Notes: generated from the sequence alone by a model not told the origin. Positions 12,316-25,793 are shown, numbered from the stretch's first letter. The stretch is 64,000 bases of DNA from Amanita rubescens (GCA_015039365.1 WION01000002.1:1426001-1490000); one strand, 5' to 3'. Numbers and translations: made by a program.

Positions 12316-13250
12316 TTTATTATCACTCTGGTCCATTAGTTTCAAGCGATTCTTTTTCTTCTTCTGTCTCTTTCGTTTTTTCTTGCGACTTGTTCTGTCC
12401 TCGGGGATTTGCCCTTCATCTCCGCTCGGAGGAGGTCCATCCTAGATTAAGAATGGATGGCCTCGAGGATGAGGTGATGATACCTAATTCAATTTTAGCA
12501 AGATGTTAAAATGGCGCATCCTAAGCTTACGATCAGATTTGGAAGCGAGGACTTCCTGCGCTTTGCCGTTGCTTGAGACGGCAGGATGAGTGGTTTCGAT
12601 GCAAGTAGCCCAGAGGTTGTTGACATAGTATCACAATCTTTCTCTTGAAGAGACACCTGCAACAACTCAACTCAGCTCGAGCGAGATTGCCATGACGGGA
12701 AATATTTTACCTGCTTTGCTTTCGCGGCGTTTGTAGTCATGTCATGACTCTGTTTGATGCCACCTCCGTTCACGCGTTCCTTAGAGGCGTTGATCGTTTC
12801 CGACAAATTGTTTCTCAGCTTCTTGTTTCGTCCGGAAAACGGATCAGTTTTTGTTTTCTTTTTTATTACTCCAGCTCTACTTTCGTCTGGGTCATCCGAA
12901 TCGCTTCGGTTCAGATCTTCTTCTGTGCGCTTCAGTTTTCCTTTATCGCGGAGTTGGCCTTTCAGCCGCGCGGCTTCACTGAATAGCGTGCTTGTTTCTT
13001 GAACAGACGCGCCAACTCCAAGTCTATAATGAAAGAGTAAGATGTGGATACTAATTGGACTACAAAACATTTCTCACCTCGGTGGTCGGCGCATGTGTTC
13101 TTTAAGCTCCTTTTCCAGGTCGTGACTCCGGGATGAGGAGGCCACTTTGTTTGGTTCTACCCAAGAGGATACCAAATCCTGCGCAAATGACATTGACATG
13201 TCAATCTGAGCTTGAAGTGACGCCAAATCCAGTTCTTCATTTTCGTCCAT
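12316..13250 (-). CDS. hypothetical basic coiled-coil protein (3' end unresolved)
   Basis: Unrecognised. Exons 13250-13078, 13023-12711, 12656-12531 and 12441-12316 read continuously: an acidic start (MDENEELDLASLQAQID), a helical part with LEKELKEHMRR and SVQETSTLFSEAARLKG, a Lys/Asp-rich part with KKKTKTDPFSGRNKKL, and a Lys/Arg cluster (RKKKRKRQKKKKNR) that looks like a nuclear or nucleolar signal. After 12316 a GTATGT donor is likely and the last exon was not fixed. It diverges from the Gemin2-like gene by 135 bp. The composition suggests a nucleolar protein; nothing more can be said. Confidence 0.55.
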
Positions 13251-13385
13251 TGGTCGAGAGCCCAGCTCGAAAGTTCAAAGATCAGACTGGTCAACATTAT
13301 TCTCAGGCCGTTGTTTACTCACCGAGGACCAAACAACACGACTCTGAATCATAACAGATGTCTCCTCAGTTGCGTCAGGCACCAA
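13251..13385. promoter_or_regulatory. divergent intergenic promoter region
   Basis: 135 bp between the start codons of the hypothetical basic protein and the Gemin2-like gene; a shared promoter is expected. Confidence 0.45.
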
Positions 13386-14520
13386 ATGGCTTCGCTAAAG
13401 CGTAAAAGAGATGATCTGGAAGAAAGCGATGATGAAGGACCGTCATACGGAAAGCAAATATTACCTGTCGCAAATCTGCCCAATGATTTCGATAGGCCAC
13501 CTGTTAATGGAATGGAATATCTCTTCACGGTAAGGTATGTCTATCTGGTTAACCTCATGCCAGGTATGGGATTCAGATTGTTGCTTTCACAGACGAGATG
13601 CGCGCGCTCTACCTGATGTAGCCCGTGTCACAAATCCGTATGAACTACCAGATAAACCTCTACTACTGAGTCCAGCTAACGATTATACACCGTCTCATCC
13701 GGCATTGCCAACTCTGGAATGGAGGACTGCATACAAGATCCATTTTTGCAATTTTCGCAAGGTAATTTTCTCCGCGTTAATGAAATGAATTTCACACCAA
13801 TTTTTTTTTAGAATTTGGATCAACCAACAATACATGTCGAATATACTCCAGGAGGAGCCGGCCGCAAAACAATGCCAGATAAGAAGGACCGGGATCTCTG
13901 GTGGGCCTTCTTATCCGGGAAACTTGAAACAGAGTGGAATCCTCCAAAGAAGCCTAAAGTTCACAAAGCGCAGAGAGTCCAATCAAATCGTGCTTTTGCA
14001 GAGGAGGAAGAGACAGTACTCCTCTATGAGGTACCGCAGAGTGATGCTGCAACAGCACCAAGCGAACCCCGGCCTATAGCCCGTGAACCTGTACCTTCAT
14101 TGCTCAAATGCATTGACGAAGTATGTATGCCGCAATGTTCCCAATTTGCAATAATGACTGAATTGATTAAAGCGAACGGCCCTGCATCTCCTGATGTACT
14201 TTGTATACTGGTTCAATCTTTACCTTGATGGACCTCAGGGTCAGATCTATCAACCAACAGAATGCCACGCCCGGTGGATTTTTTCTCTGATGGCACGCGT
14301 CGATGATCGCATATCGGGAGACGATATCGCTTTACTACGCAGTCTTGTGCGAGCTTGCATTGGAATACTGAAGACAACGCGTAAACTGCCTGAAAACGAG
14401 GATGGGAAAGATACCATGCGTGAAAGGTCATGTTGGATCATCATTTCAACCATCGTTGATATATGGGAACAACGTGATTTATGGATGGATGCCGAGGAAG
14501 TGCTGAAAGACTTGGGCTAA
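13386..14520 (+). CDS. Gemin2/Brr1-like snRNP assembly protein
   Basis: Predicted Gemin2 (SIP1/Brr1) homologue, which holds Sm proteins during assembly of spliceosomal snRNPs. Exons 13386-13534, 13593-13761, 13812-14120 and 14173-14520 give 324 residues. Seen: basic start MASLKRKRDD, GMEYLFTVRRDARALPDVARVTNPYE, a middle segment with DRDLWWAFLSG, and the C-terminal helical core with LHLLMYFVYWFNLYLD, ECHARWIFSLMARVDDRISG and CWIIISTIVDIWEQRDLWM. The ATG at 13386 is chosen over an upstream in-frame one because the basic start directly follows. Family call rests on the Tyr-Leu-X-X-Val-Arg motif and the C-terminal core; the protein is divergent, as is usual in fungi. Confidence 0.8.
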
Positions 14521-14922
14521 TGACCAGCGATATGTAAAAGTTTTACGTCGCGTGTAATCTCATGGTTGACCATGGCAACCAGCAAGTTTGACCAGTATGC
14601 GTGCATACCCTCAGGCCAGAGAGGTTAAAAATTGAAACTCTGCACTACACCTGGTGATACACACGTGTTGCGGGGCTGGTACACCCATGACTTATGTCGG
14701 ACAGTACTTATGAACATTATTGTGAACGCTTGGGCAGTTCTCATGCATTTATGGGTTAGTGATCGGAGCTAACTCGCCGCTAGTTGCTGTCCAAAAGTGA
14801 CAAGTCCCTTACGTAGCCCTAGCGCGTTATTTACCCACTCGCGCCTTCCCTATTAAAGCGGCCACTTTAACCCGTTTTCTTTTGCTTTCGTTCCCCCACC
14901 ACCCCGCCTAATACTGTCAGCC
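14521..14922. promoter_or_regulatory. intergenic region with likely TATA-type promoter
   Basis: 402 bp before the GPI-type protein gene. A TATTAAA element stands at 14851-14857, about 65 bp before the ATG, followed by a pyrimidine-rich tract, a common layout for strongly expressed fungal surface-protein genes. Confidence 0.4.
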
Positions 14923-15637
14923 ATGCGCGTGTTGCTTGCTTGTGTCCTTGCCCTCACTTCGTCCGCTCTGGGCTACCAGGTAACCATTCCCAACGCATCT
15001 CAGGGTTGGACAAATTCAGGAGGACAACCGTGCGTCCCGCTTTCTGTTAATTTCCCCAATAAACGCTGAATGAAGTCTAGATTTACGTGGCAGCGCGTTG
15101 ATACCGATCCACAAAATTTCACGGCTGTCCTGACCAACGTGGTGAGTCTTCGGACCCCTTTTCCGTTGGATAACTCGCTATATGCGCTGCTATTAGAATC
15201 TGGGCCCAGCGAACAACCAAGTTCTCGCCGCACTCGTTGATGGACTTCTTGGGAATACCACCCTCCTTCCTCCTAGTGAAGGATGGCCCTCTGGTTCTGG
15301 ATTCCGCGTCAACATTGTGTTGAACACGGAAAACTTGAACACTATACTTGCGCAATCAGACGAATTTAAAATCTCGGCCGTGACATCTTCCACCCTGTCT
15401 GGCACTGTTGTAACTTCGTAAGGTTTCATCCATATCCCTTGTTACCGCGTGCTAAGGCGTCGCAGGTCCATTTCCACCGCTACAGTACCTACCGTACTTA
15501 ATCCAACTACTCCTGGTGCTTCCAGCACTACAGCAACATTGGCTCCTGTAAAGAGCAACGGCGCTCTTCAACATGTTCAAGCGCACGCAGGTTTGTGGGG
15601 TGGTGCGCTCGGCCTCCTAGGGTTTTTCTTGGCGTAG
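14923..15637 (+). CDS. secreted GPI-anchored surface protein, Kre9/Knh1-like N-terminal fold
   Basis: Predicted cell-surface glycoprotein. Exons 14923-15029, 15081-15141, 15197-15417 and 15466-15637 give 186 residues. Seen: signal peptide MRVLLACVLALTSSALG, a compact beta-rich domain (YQVTIPNASQGW, FTWQRVDTDPQNFTAVLTN, VNIVLNTENLNTILAQSDEF) of the Ser-Thr-rich GPI-anchored family, a Ser/Thr linker and a hydrophobic C-terminus (LWGGALGLLGFFLA) fitting a GPI-attachment signal. N-glycosylation sequons Asn-Phe-Thr and Asn-Thr-Thr are present. Members of this family are abundant in mushroom genomes and are thought to work at the wall; substrate unknown. Confidence 0.85.
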
Positions 15638-16579
15638 ACTCTTCCTTAATATTGGATTTTCATTCGTTACCAGAGATGTTTTGGACATTCCCTATACCCG
15701 GATTCTTGCATAATAGTAGGTATACCATAACCGTTGTTTGTGGGACTTCTACGGTTATGACTCTGATATGACTGGTCCACCAAGTTAAATTAGTGGCACA
15801 TTAACAAATGCTATTGGTGACACGGTGACGAACACCGCTCATCGCATTGGATCGCCAATGTGAACGCAAAGGCCACATTCTTTTCCCGCAAAAAGGCAAT
15901 AATGGCTGGTCGTTTCTTTTTTGAATAGCATGTACTTTGCACCGCAGCGAAAGTATACCACGAGTCTTGCATGGCACCGGGAAATCTCTGTCAGTCTTTA
16001 TCATTAGGGCCTGCTTCGGTGGCAATTAGTGGAGCCCCGGTTATGGGTATTGACGCGAATTCTTTGGATTTGCCACCGAGGCCGCTCCAGGCCCGAACTT
16101 CAGCTTCGCCATCACGAAAGAGACTCGCGCAAGTAGCGACCTAGCATGATATAGTACCACAGTATTGCAGCAACGCCGGAAGAAGATCCGTTTGGTAAAG
16201 GATTGCGTACCGATCGCACAGCCGAAAGTGTGGTACTTTCCGTCAAGGCCAGGATAAGCGTGTAATCATGGAGCCACGTAGTGCTTACCACCTTGCTGTA
16301 AGTATGCCAAGAGAAAGAGCATATGCCTCATCGCGAGATATGGATAGGGGCTTTAGTGAACCTAGATCACATAAACTCGTGCGAGGATAACGTATCGGCG
16401 TGTCCCTAAGACCAGAAATCAGCGCTTCTGGCCGCCAGGCTCCAGCAATCGATTTGACTCTCCTCGGCGATCATTTGATGGATTGAGAGTTCTGTATCTT
16501 GTCATTTTGACATACATAATTTTTGGCGGCGCTCGCGCCACTGGGTAGCGTGAACGAATCAACTTTCTCCTTTGTTATC
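15638..16579. other. intergenic region, nothing recognised
   Basis: 942 bp between the GPI protein and BNA6. Only short chance frames on either strand; no repeat, tRNA or conserved motif noticed. It is one of the larger gaps of the window. Confidence 0.5.
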
Positions 16580-17764
<1,185 letters not shown>

Positions 17765-18269
17765 TCGTTTAGAATTAATATGTTATTTTCTTTGCAATCG
17801 AAATGCTTTGCGACGAAGACTCGCATGTCATTTTCATATCCAAGAGCCAGCGGCAATCTCAGTCCGAATGCCTTAAGGGAATTGGCATATGATTGTTTGG
17901 TACTTGATCTCGACCATACATGTATTATTCTGGCTAGCCCTCCGAATCCTCTGCGGGGAAGACTACCATATCTTGGGTTCTTTCTTCCCATACCCAAGAG
18001 CCCCTGCCATGCCCGTGGCCTGGGAGGGCGGTAATACATATATACTTATCACCATGCAGCCACATTCATGAGACTTCATTAATATCACCTATCAAGATAT
18101 CAAGATTCAAGCCAAGCAAAAGCAAATTCGCTGGGTTTCGCAGCAGTACCTTGCGCCCTGTTCCTTACAGCTTGCTAACAGCAAAAAGACATCGGATTTG
18201 AAGATTGAAGATGAATGTTCAAGAAGAGGTGACGTCCCTGCTCTTGCTGGCACCCGGGCTGACGGCAAG
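17765..18269. other. intergenic region and unresolved 5' end of next gene
   Basis: 505 bp. A frame ending at 18228 (SKKTSDLKIEDECSRR) followed by GTGACG...CAAG (41 nt) can be joined to the next gene and may be its upstream exon. Another open stretch from 17828 (MSFSYPRASGNLSPNALREL) could be a first exon. Neither is secure. Confidence 0.3.
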
Positions 18270-19770
18270 AATATCAAAAGATAATCGAAATTAACAAGAC
18301 GCTTGCATACTTGCAGGCGAGGCTGGGAGATCTAACCAATCGCATCGAGACAGAAGGATTCGAGAAGTTGAAGCAGTTGGAGGCCGACAATGAACGGCTG
18401 AGAGATGGAATAAAACAATTGAGGACTGGCAAAGCCGAGTTGCAGAGACAAGCAATGACATATGGACCAGAATTGGAGAAAGCGGTCGAAGTCCGAGATG
18501 CTGCAATCCGGAAGCTACGGCATGCACGTAGGGTGATCAAGGATCTGGTTGAGGAGAAGGAAAAAGTGGGCACTTCTATAACTGGTCGACAGATATGCGG
18601 TTGACAAGTGACAGGCCGAAGCGAGGTCGCGGACGGTTTCTCCTGTACCATCGGCTCTTTCGATGGGTTCCTTGGATGATATCATGTTATCCATGTCGCC
18701 CGCAAGCCCAGGAAACTCGTCCTCCGATAGCGGAAAGACGATTCGAGGCAAAGACAATCGCAGTGGAAAAGTCAAGGCGGTGAGCCCGACGCCCTCGGCC
18801 ACTAATGGTTTTTTTATAGGAAAGCAAGAAGATCGTCGGGCTGACCTGTCCGCGCCCCCGACACCGAGAACGACGGATGGGAATCGTAGTCGAACATTGA
18901 GTCCGATGCCATCGCCGAGCATATCGGTGACTCCTAGCAGCCCGACATCGTCGTTGCGGGGCGAGAGCGACAGAATACTGGTACATTTTGTTCATCCGCC
19001 CAAGTCAGCAAAATTATGTCAAGGTCCATACACTTGGCAAGATCTTCAGCGAATATTTGACTCGGATGACGAGACGGTTTGATTGTTGCCTAGATTGTGT
19101 TCGTAAGTGCTGATATCGTGCCTGCCCAAACAGATAGAGGCGTTGCAAAGGTAAGTTCAAAGAGTTGTTTCTGGGTTACCAATAGATGTCACGTCTGGTT
19201 TAATAGGCTTGGAACAGACCAGCAGCTCCGGATGAGGGTTCAATTTCTGAACAGCGTCGCGTTCATTTACGATCCGATTTTTGGAGAGTCAGGTACCGAC
19301 GACAAATCTCTCTTGCTTGACTGGGGCGATAAAGAATCAAACGAGATGATTATCAACCATGTAACCGAAGATGGGTCCATTTTCCATACGTTTGTCTTTC
19401 CCATCAATAAGGTAGACAAAGAATCTGTCCGTTTGGAATGAAGACATCTGAACAGTATTGAATACAAGGATCAATGGTACTACCTGGGAGCGTTGACATG
19501 GCAACCTGCGGACTCAACCAAGTGGGCAGTATGGCCTAGATTAAAACGAAAGGTAAGGCACTGGAAAGCTAGAAACTGAGAGTAAGGGCTGAGACAGTTA
19601 TTGAACAGGGACGGACGGAGTTATTGCGGAAGCTAAAAGGGCGGAGCGGAGCGGACGAGAAGGTGGAAGAGCGGATGGGATCAGGAGAAGCCGAACAGAT
19701 TACATTCGAGATATCTGGACACGATCAACAGTCGCAGGAGTTTGCGACGTTTCTTCGCAACTCGGCCTAA
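18270..19770 (+). CDS. unknown coiled-coil protein with conserved-looking C-terminal domain (5' end unresolved)
   Basis: Not recognised. Exons 18270-18565, 18615-19076, 19134-19150 (17 nt), 19207-19411, 19469-19552 and 19609-19770 read in one frame to a stop. Layout: a coiled coil of about 95 residues (ARLGDLTNRIETEGFEKLKQ onward), a Ser/Pro/Thr-rich disordered stretch, a short Trp-containing helix (YTWQDLQRIFDSDDET), then a globular-looking region with VAFIYDPIFGES, LLLDWGDKESNEMI, FHTFVFPINKDQWYYLGALT and WAVWPRLKRK, and an acidic tail. The C-terminal region has the regular hydrophobic and aromatic pattern of a folded domain that I cannot name. Start is not known. Confidence 0.6.
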
Positions 19771-19782
19771 TTTCTTTTTTCC

Positions 19783-20902
19783 ATGCGCTCTCCCTCATTC
19801 TTCCTTTCCTTTTTTGCCCTTGAGCTCGTCGTCTGCAATGGCGCCAGAGTTCACTCATTCTTTCGTCATAATACTACTAGTAGTAGTATGACTACTATGT
19901 CCTTTTTATCTCCAAACTTGCCTCACGTTCAAAATATTGCCTCAACGTCCTTCCTTTCGTCTTCTTCGAATTCGCCTTCAAGTTCTGCTTCTTCGACGTT
20001 CTTTTCTTCATCATCATCAGCGACAAGCAATCCATTGCCAAGCTCATTTTCATCTTCCCACGCTACAACGTCATCGTCTCTGCCATCCGTAGCAACGACC
20101 GTGACTACAGAGCAGTCCTTCAGTAGTACTTCTACGTGCGTATCCGTCGTCTATCTTCTTAAAAAACGACAGGACTAACCCACATCAGCTCGTCCACCTA
20201 TGCACCCACCTCCACCTCCTTGCCTTCCACATTCACAGCGGCTCCCTCAACTGCCCTTGTCGTGGCAACTGCAGACACAGCCTCAGTTGCTGGTTTCACA
20301 ACGCCTACTGCCAGTACAAATCCATCGCGAGATCTCTCTTCGTCCGGGTGAGTATCTAATAAACAGGGATAGGTTCCCGATTGACGATTACTAGGTTCTG
20401 GAGTAATAAGAAAACTGTGACTGCAACATTCACAATAGTCGGCCTCGTCGTGTGCGCCTTGATTGGAGGTGCAATTTTCATCCTTGCACGGCAACGCAAA
20501 CGCGACAGGGAGCTCACGGCAGGAGAAGAGTTTTATGACAGGCACAACAGCGTAGCAGCGGTCGACGCGATGCGTGAACCTTCGCCTGCACCTAGCATGG
20601 CTCAGGAGATGACCCATGCTCCAATCGACGTATACGTGAACCGAGACGTACATTTTGGTTCAGATTACCTTCAACCAACCTATAGTGGGTTGGACTACCC
20701 CCAGGGTGTTGCGTATGGTCAAGTTGACGAGCGAACCCATTCCACCGATGGAGATACCTCAGCTTATATGCCACCGCAACCATCATTTGTTTCTGTTGCA
20801 CATGCACCCCCAGTTTCCTATAGGCAACCTCGCGGTCGGGCACCTGGTACCTACCAACCTTCTTCCATTGATTCTTTCTACGGGGGCATTCAAGAGAAGT
20901 GA
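19783..20902 (+). CDS. single-pass membrane protein with mucin-like ectodomain
   Basis: Predicted plasma-membrane protein. Exons 19783-20135, 20189-20347 and 20395-20902 give 339 residues: signal peptide (MRSPSFFLSFFALELVVCNG), an extracellular part of about 150 residues made almost only of Ser/Thr/Pro/Ala, one membrane helix (TATFTIVGLVVCALIGGAIF), a stop-transfer ARQRKRDREL, and a cytosolic tail rich in Tyr, Pro and Gly. The architecture resembles fungal wall-stress sensors (Wsc/Mid2), but no WSC domain is present, so sensor function is inference. The start is only 12 bp after the stop of the previous gene in the same direction, leaving almost no room for a separate promoter. Confidence 0.8.
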
Positions 20903-21084
20903 TCCCCCTACAGTGTCCGTGATGCTGATTTATTGGTAAAATTAATCTGCCGGCGGTTTCGTATAGCATTACCTATTGGGCATATAGTAGCGTGTTGTAG
21001 TATTTTTTGTACTTATAGTACAACTTTGCTTACACCATGCGATGTATTTATTACACGGATCTCGACTAATATCCTTGGTTCGTA

Positions 21085-22273
21085 ATGTTTCGTGTGGCTA
21101 ACAGAGGGTCTCTATCTTTCAGTATTCGAACCATCGTATTGCGAAGGTTTCTTTCTGTACCCTCTCGTCAGGCGTACCTGGAACCGCTCCAGTCACATCC
21201 GGGGATAACCTGCCTCTCATTGAACAGATCACAGAGCAAGAATGCTATATCTACAACTCTCCTCCAAGTATGTCACCATATTCATCAGTGTCTTATAGCA
21301 CTAATCTTGCGTGCTAGCAATTGCGCGAAAGCCTCGACACCGTCCACTATGACAAGAGGTTCGTCCAACCCTCCCCCGAGTCAACGTCTTGGCAACTCAC
21401 ACTACGTACTAGCACGCGCGTACTTATTCTCCGTTCAGCAGCTGTCGGGTCATTCTGTGCTGGCGCCGACCTAGCAGAAAGGCGCACCATGTCCCAACTC
21501 CAAGTTGCCAAGTTTCTTTCTGACTTGCGCGATGCGCTAAGCAAGCTTGAAGCACTTCCAATACCCACCATCGCTGCCATTGATGGGCCAGCGCTTGGCG
21601 GAGGTGTTGAACTCGCTCTTGCGTGCGATATCAGGATTGCAGGTATTATATATATATAATCACTTGGCATGTGTTTAATATTCTCATACGCTCTCGATAC
21701 AGGACATGCCGTGACCAAGATAGGTCTTCCGGAGACCTCGTTGGCTATTATTCCAGGCGCCGGTGGTACTCAGCGCGTAACAAGACTTTTGGGGCCTGCA
21801 AAGGCGAAAGAGTTGATCTTTACAGCTCGCGCTCTGACGGCAACAGAGGCTTTTGAATGGGGTGCGTTTTCCTCTTTGTATAGACAAATTGGGTGCGTTT
21901 ATCATGATGTGTAGGGCTTGTTAACCAGGTTTCTGACCCCGGAACGACTGGTTTCGATAAAGCGTTGTCTCTAGCGGAGACCATTGTGCGCAACGGTCTG
22001 TGATTCGTTTGTCGTTTCCTGATAAGGGTGGGCCTGATACCTTGATTAGCGCCTCTTGCTTTGCGAGCTGCGAAGCAGGCTATTACTCGTTCATCCGACC
22101 TTGCTCTTGAGACAGGTTCGTGATTTCATCAGACTGCAATTTATCACTCATCATGGCGATCAGGTCTTGACTTTGAACGAGCATCATACGAAACTCTGCT
22201 TGATACACAGGATCGAGTGGAAGCACTTCAAGCCTTCAAGGAGAAAAGACAGCCGATCTTCAAGGGAGAATAA
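21085..22273 (+). CDS. mitochondrial enoyl-CoA hydratase/isomerase, AUH type
   Basis: Crotonase-family enzyme that hydrates enoyl-CoA esters, most like AUH (methylglutaconyl-CoA hydratase) of leucine breakdown. Exons 21085-21267, 21318-21358, 21413-21642, 21703-21861, 21915-21995, 22050-22115 and 22164-22273 give 289 residues. Seen: an Arg/Ser-rich presequence ([20 protein letters not shown]) for mitochondria, [22 protein letters not shown] (oxyanion-hole glycine region), [38 protein letters not shown] helix with the catalytic Glu, and [16 protein letters not shown] at the end. Exact substrate cannot be fixed from sequence. It converges on SEC10 with only 36 bp between stops. Confidence 0.92.
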
Positions 22274-22309
22274 ATTATACAATACAACAGACGTAGTTAA
22301 GATGTCCAT

Positions 22310-25300
22310 TTAACCGGAGAATGACCGAGCGGTTAGTGTAAAGCTACTGGTTATACTCGTCGGGATGGCGGGTATGCTAGGAATACCCATGCTGATACCG
22401 TCACTTAATCGAAGACCCTCCAGTTCTTTCATCATAATGCTGAGCCGCCCAAAGCGCTCCCTGAACCCGCTGCCCTCTGAATTGCCCGAGTTGCCGTTGA
22501 TCATACCCTCCTCATTAAACCCTTTTTCAAATTGTGCCCAATCGCTGCGAAGAGCCAAATATGGTTTGAGAAGACAGATATCGATCCGCCCGAGATGATT
22601 CTCGCTGATGTATGATTTGATTGTTTCTGGGCGAACGAGAAAGACGTTGCCGAGTTGTCGAAGGAACTCGAATCGTTCTCTCAAGAGCTGGTATGCCAAA
22701 GGTATTGATGACATCCTGGTATGATTTAATATCTCTGCAAATGGATTGATATCAATAATGAAGACGCGAATCTTGAACCACAAACTTTGCAAGCATTAAG
22801 CCTCCAGTAGGGTTCACTGGGAATCTCTTCAAATGTTCCAGCAGAAGACTTGAGCAGCGTGTTAGTAAGACTAGATGTGTTATGGTATAAATATCTGACC
22901 TATGGAATGCAACCCCGATCTCTGTCAAAAATACTTCTAAATTCTTTCCGCTCAGATTTTCTTGTGCAATGTCACGGATCTTTTCTAGCGCTTCGCTGCA
23001 TGCGAGACAGGGCTCAGTGTTGACTCTAGCAAATGATAAATCGTCGTTTCGAGGTTTGAAGTCGTTACGCTTTTGCTTCGTGAGTTGCAGAGTTAGATAA
23101 GATATAATGACTACAAGAAAAGGAAAAGATCAACCTGGCTCTTGTAATCTAGCTCAATTCACGACGTACCGTCAGTCAGGCGTTGAAGTAGCTGATTAGA
23201 TGCCGCCTCTATTCGATTTATGCATTGATTGTTGTAAGTCACCATTTCGCGTCTAACTGTGACTGATGAACTAGCCAGGGGGAACAACACCGTGTTGACA
23301 TATTGTTGCCAAAGGTGGGAGATGAGATCAACTGAATGAATCACCGAGAGCACCTGTACGTTTGGCTCGCTCTTGGTATCCACTGCTTCCGACCGCACCT
23401 GACCGCTATGCTGGTTATTAGTCTACGGTTTATGTAGTGAATGAACTTCTTACGTCACTAATGCGGTCCCCATATATGCATCGCCAATGGTTTCTGCAAG
23501 CACTCGTAGCAGTGAAAACGTGTTCTTTGGCCTAAAGAAGAGTGGTGCTGAGAGTGACACGAGAGAACGCAAGACTGAACCTACACGTCACCTGGCGCAC
23601 TCAGTTCCACGCATCTTCCTATAGCCTCCGCGTGCCATTTAAGTATCATCTCTGCCAAAGGGACGTCGAGGATGCCATCCTCTTCTCGCAAAGGTTCTTC
23701 ACTTAAACGATCATTGATGCGCTCTGCATTGATGCCACCAAACCGCATAAGCGCAGCGGCCGCTTGTGCTGACGTCGAGGTACCCGTGGGCGCAGAGCTG
23801 ACTGCAGCCGCGCTCAGTTGATTGACCATGCGATCAAACATGGAAGACTTTGACTTTTGTGCTCTTTCCTGTGAGGGGTTTGTTAGCCAGACATTTTCTC
23901 GAGAATACAAGTCATACGAGAACTAACATGATAACGGGCGAAATCGGCAAGGGCATTTGCATAGAGAGAAGTGATGCTTCTACATTCGCGCTCTAGATAT
24001 CTATGGCCTTCGGTATACGGAACAAACAACTCTTCCATAGCAGTTTCTAGAAGTGCGGTTATTGTATTCACGTTCATTGGCGTTACGGCAGCAGATCCTG
24101 TAATTGTTCGTCGAAATTCGGTAGCCTCCAAAGGTGTTCGTGGTGACACATGTGGTAATTCGTACACTTTCAGATCTTCGACCAACGTCGACATTTGAAG
24201 ATGGACAAGTTGTAGGATACGTAGGTATGCGAGGTCAGATATCGCTGCGCCGTGATGTAGCAGTGTCTCGAAGTGTTGTTGAACCTGTTTCGCCATTAGT
24301 TATGATAGCAAGACCGGACAAAGTACCCACTGGTTGGGCGAAAACTCGTTGCAAAAAAACCTGCATCACATAAGGTGGATTCGGGAACACAGCTTTGACA
24401 ATTTGCGCTTCCGTTTCTACCGTCGCTCTTATTTCATTGAACAGGGCCGTGAGGCCTAGTTCGTTTTTGGGAGGAGTAGAATCTGGATCATGTATTGTAC
24501 TCCACCTAATAGAAGTTGTAAACACGCCGTTTGCGCATAATGAGAGTAGACTGACAAGAGAGTATCTTCAGCAGCTCTCACATTCCTTGTCTCATTTATA
24601 AAGAAATCGTGTTGATTTACATATACTTGCACACAAGCAGCCCCACCATTGAATTCCAAGAGCGTTTGTGCACAATGCTACTCTGCTCAGTCGAAGGACG
24701 TGTCAGATTCTATGGCTCACTCACATGCATCATTCTAGGATCACCTTTCCTGTAGCAGCGATCGAATAGGCCAAGCATTTCCTTTTCGAATTTTTCGCAA
24801 TACTTGTCTATATGTTCACGTGTCTGCCAAGTGACTTCTTGGGCAAGAACAGGAAGAAGAGGATCTGCCCTACCTTGTCTGCTGAAGGAAGGTCCACTTC
24901 CTTTGCCACAGTATTCAAGCGGCGTAGCAGGATAGCGACTTGACGCCTTCCATTTCTGCCCTCCTTTCTTAATGCATCTAATTTGGATGTGTCCCCTTTA
25001 GCGAAGGATCCATAAAGATCAATTAAATCATATGCTGCTTGAGCTCGCTGGCGTTCGATGTGCACTGTCTCCAACTGTTCGCCTGGAAAGGTACAATAAG
25101 ATTACACTTTTAGCAGTAACGGACTCCTTACCAACACGGACCGCTGTTGTGCTAACCTCATTCATTCGGCTCTCCATTCCGGAAAAGGAGGTGCTGACGG
25201 CCTGGCAAATGCATAAATACGATGTAGCGCATGTTAATACTGAAGGCACCTCGAAACCACGGTTTAATTCCGTCATTTTCTTAGAATACTCTCTCTCCGC

Positions 25301-25646
25301 AACGCGCACGCTCTTTTCCATTTGTTCTGTCTTTGCTTGGACTTCTTTTCGCGTAGCAATCAACTTATCTACCACCGCTTCGAATGTCTGCAGGAATGGC
25401 CTGGGGTCGAACGCTGGATTGAACAATTGTCCTCAATATGTTGGAATTTGTCGTCAATCGACATACGTCCATTATCAGCCTTCGAACGAGCAATCAATTT
25501 CTCGGAAACAGATCCTATGAAGGACGGAACATCGAATTTGCCCTACGAAGCAAAAATTGAGTAATACATTAGGTATACTCTTTTGCAATAACCTTGAAAG
25601 CAGATATCTGTAGATGTTGTTGAACATCATCTAACGCTCCTGACAT
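22310..25646 (-). CDS. SEC10: exocyst complex component Sec10 (one apparent +1 frame slip)
   Basis: Sec10 is a core exocyst subunit that tethers secretory vesicles to the plasma membrane. Fifteen exons (25646-25593, 25542-25467, 25413-25250, 25201-25132, 25082-24874, 24823-24725, 24677-24556, 24505-24331, 24284-23928, 23868-23585, 23531-23454, 23405-23170, 23110-22900, 22848-22786, 22734-22310) give about 873 residues. Seen: PFDPRPFLQTFEAVVDKL, the heptad stretch after it, QRAQAAYDLIDLYGSF, GRRQVAILLRRLNTVAKEVD, TLLEFNGGAACVQVYV, KDIKSYQDVINTFGIPAL and ERFEFLRQLGNVFLVRPE. The frame slips by one base at about 22682 between the last two. Without this the C-terminus would be lost. Confidence 0.93.
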
Positions 25647-25793
25647 GGCAAAGCAACCGCAGCGGCGACGGATCTAATAATATAAGCCCTGGCAATTGAA
25701 ATGACTACATCATTTATTACATTTCTATTTGGTTTTGTTAATCTCAGGGGCCAACGCCTTTCCAAAAGTTCTACTAAGCACAATATTAATGTC
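25647..25793. promoter_or_regulatory. divergent intergenic promoter region
   Basis: 147 bp between SEC10 (leftward) and RIX1 (rightward) start codons; a shared promoter region is expected. No specific element recognised. Confidence 0.45.

Noticed and set aside
24456..24659. Reading through a SEC10 intron (LLSVYSHYAQTACLQLL)
   Set aside because: Removing the 50-nt intron 24506-24555 joins LL to WSTIHDPDSTPP in the conserved SEC10 frame.
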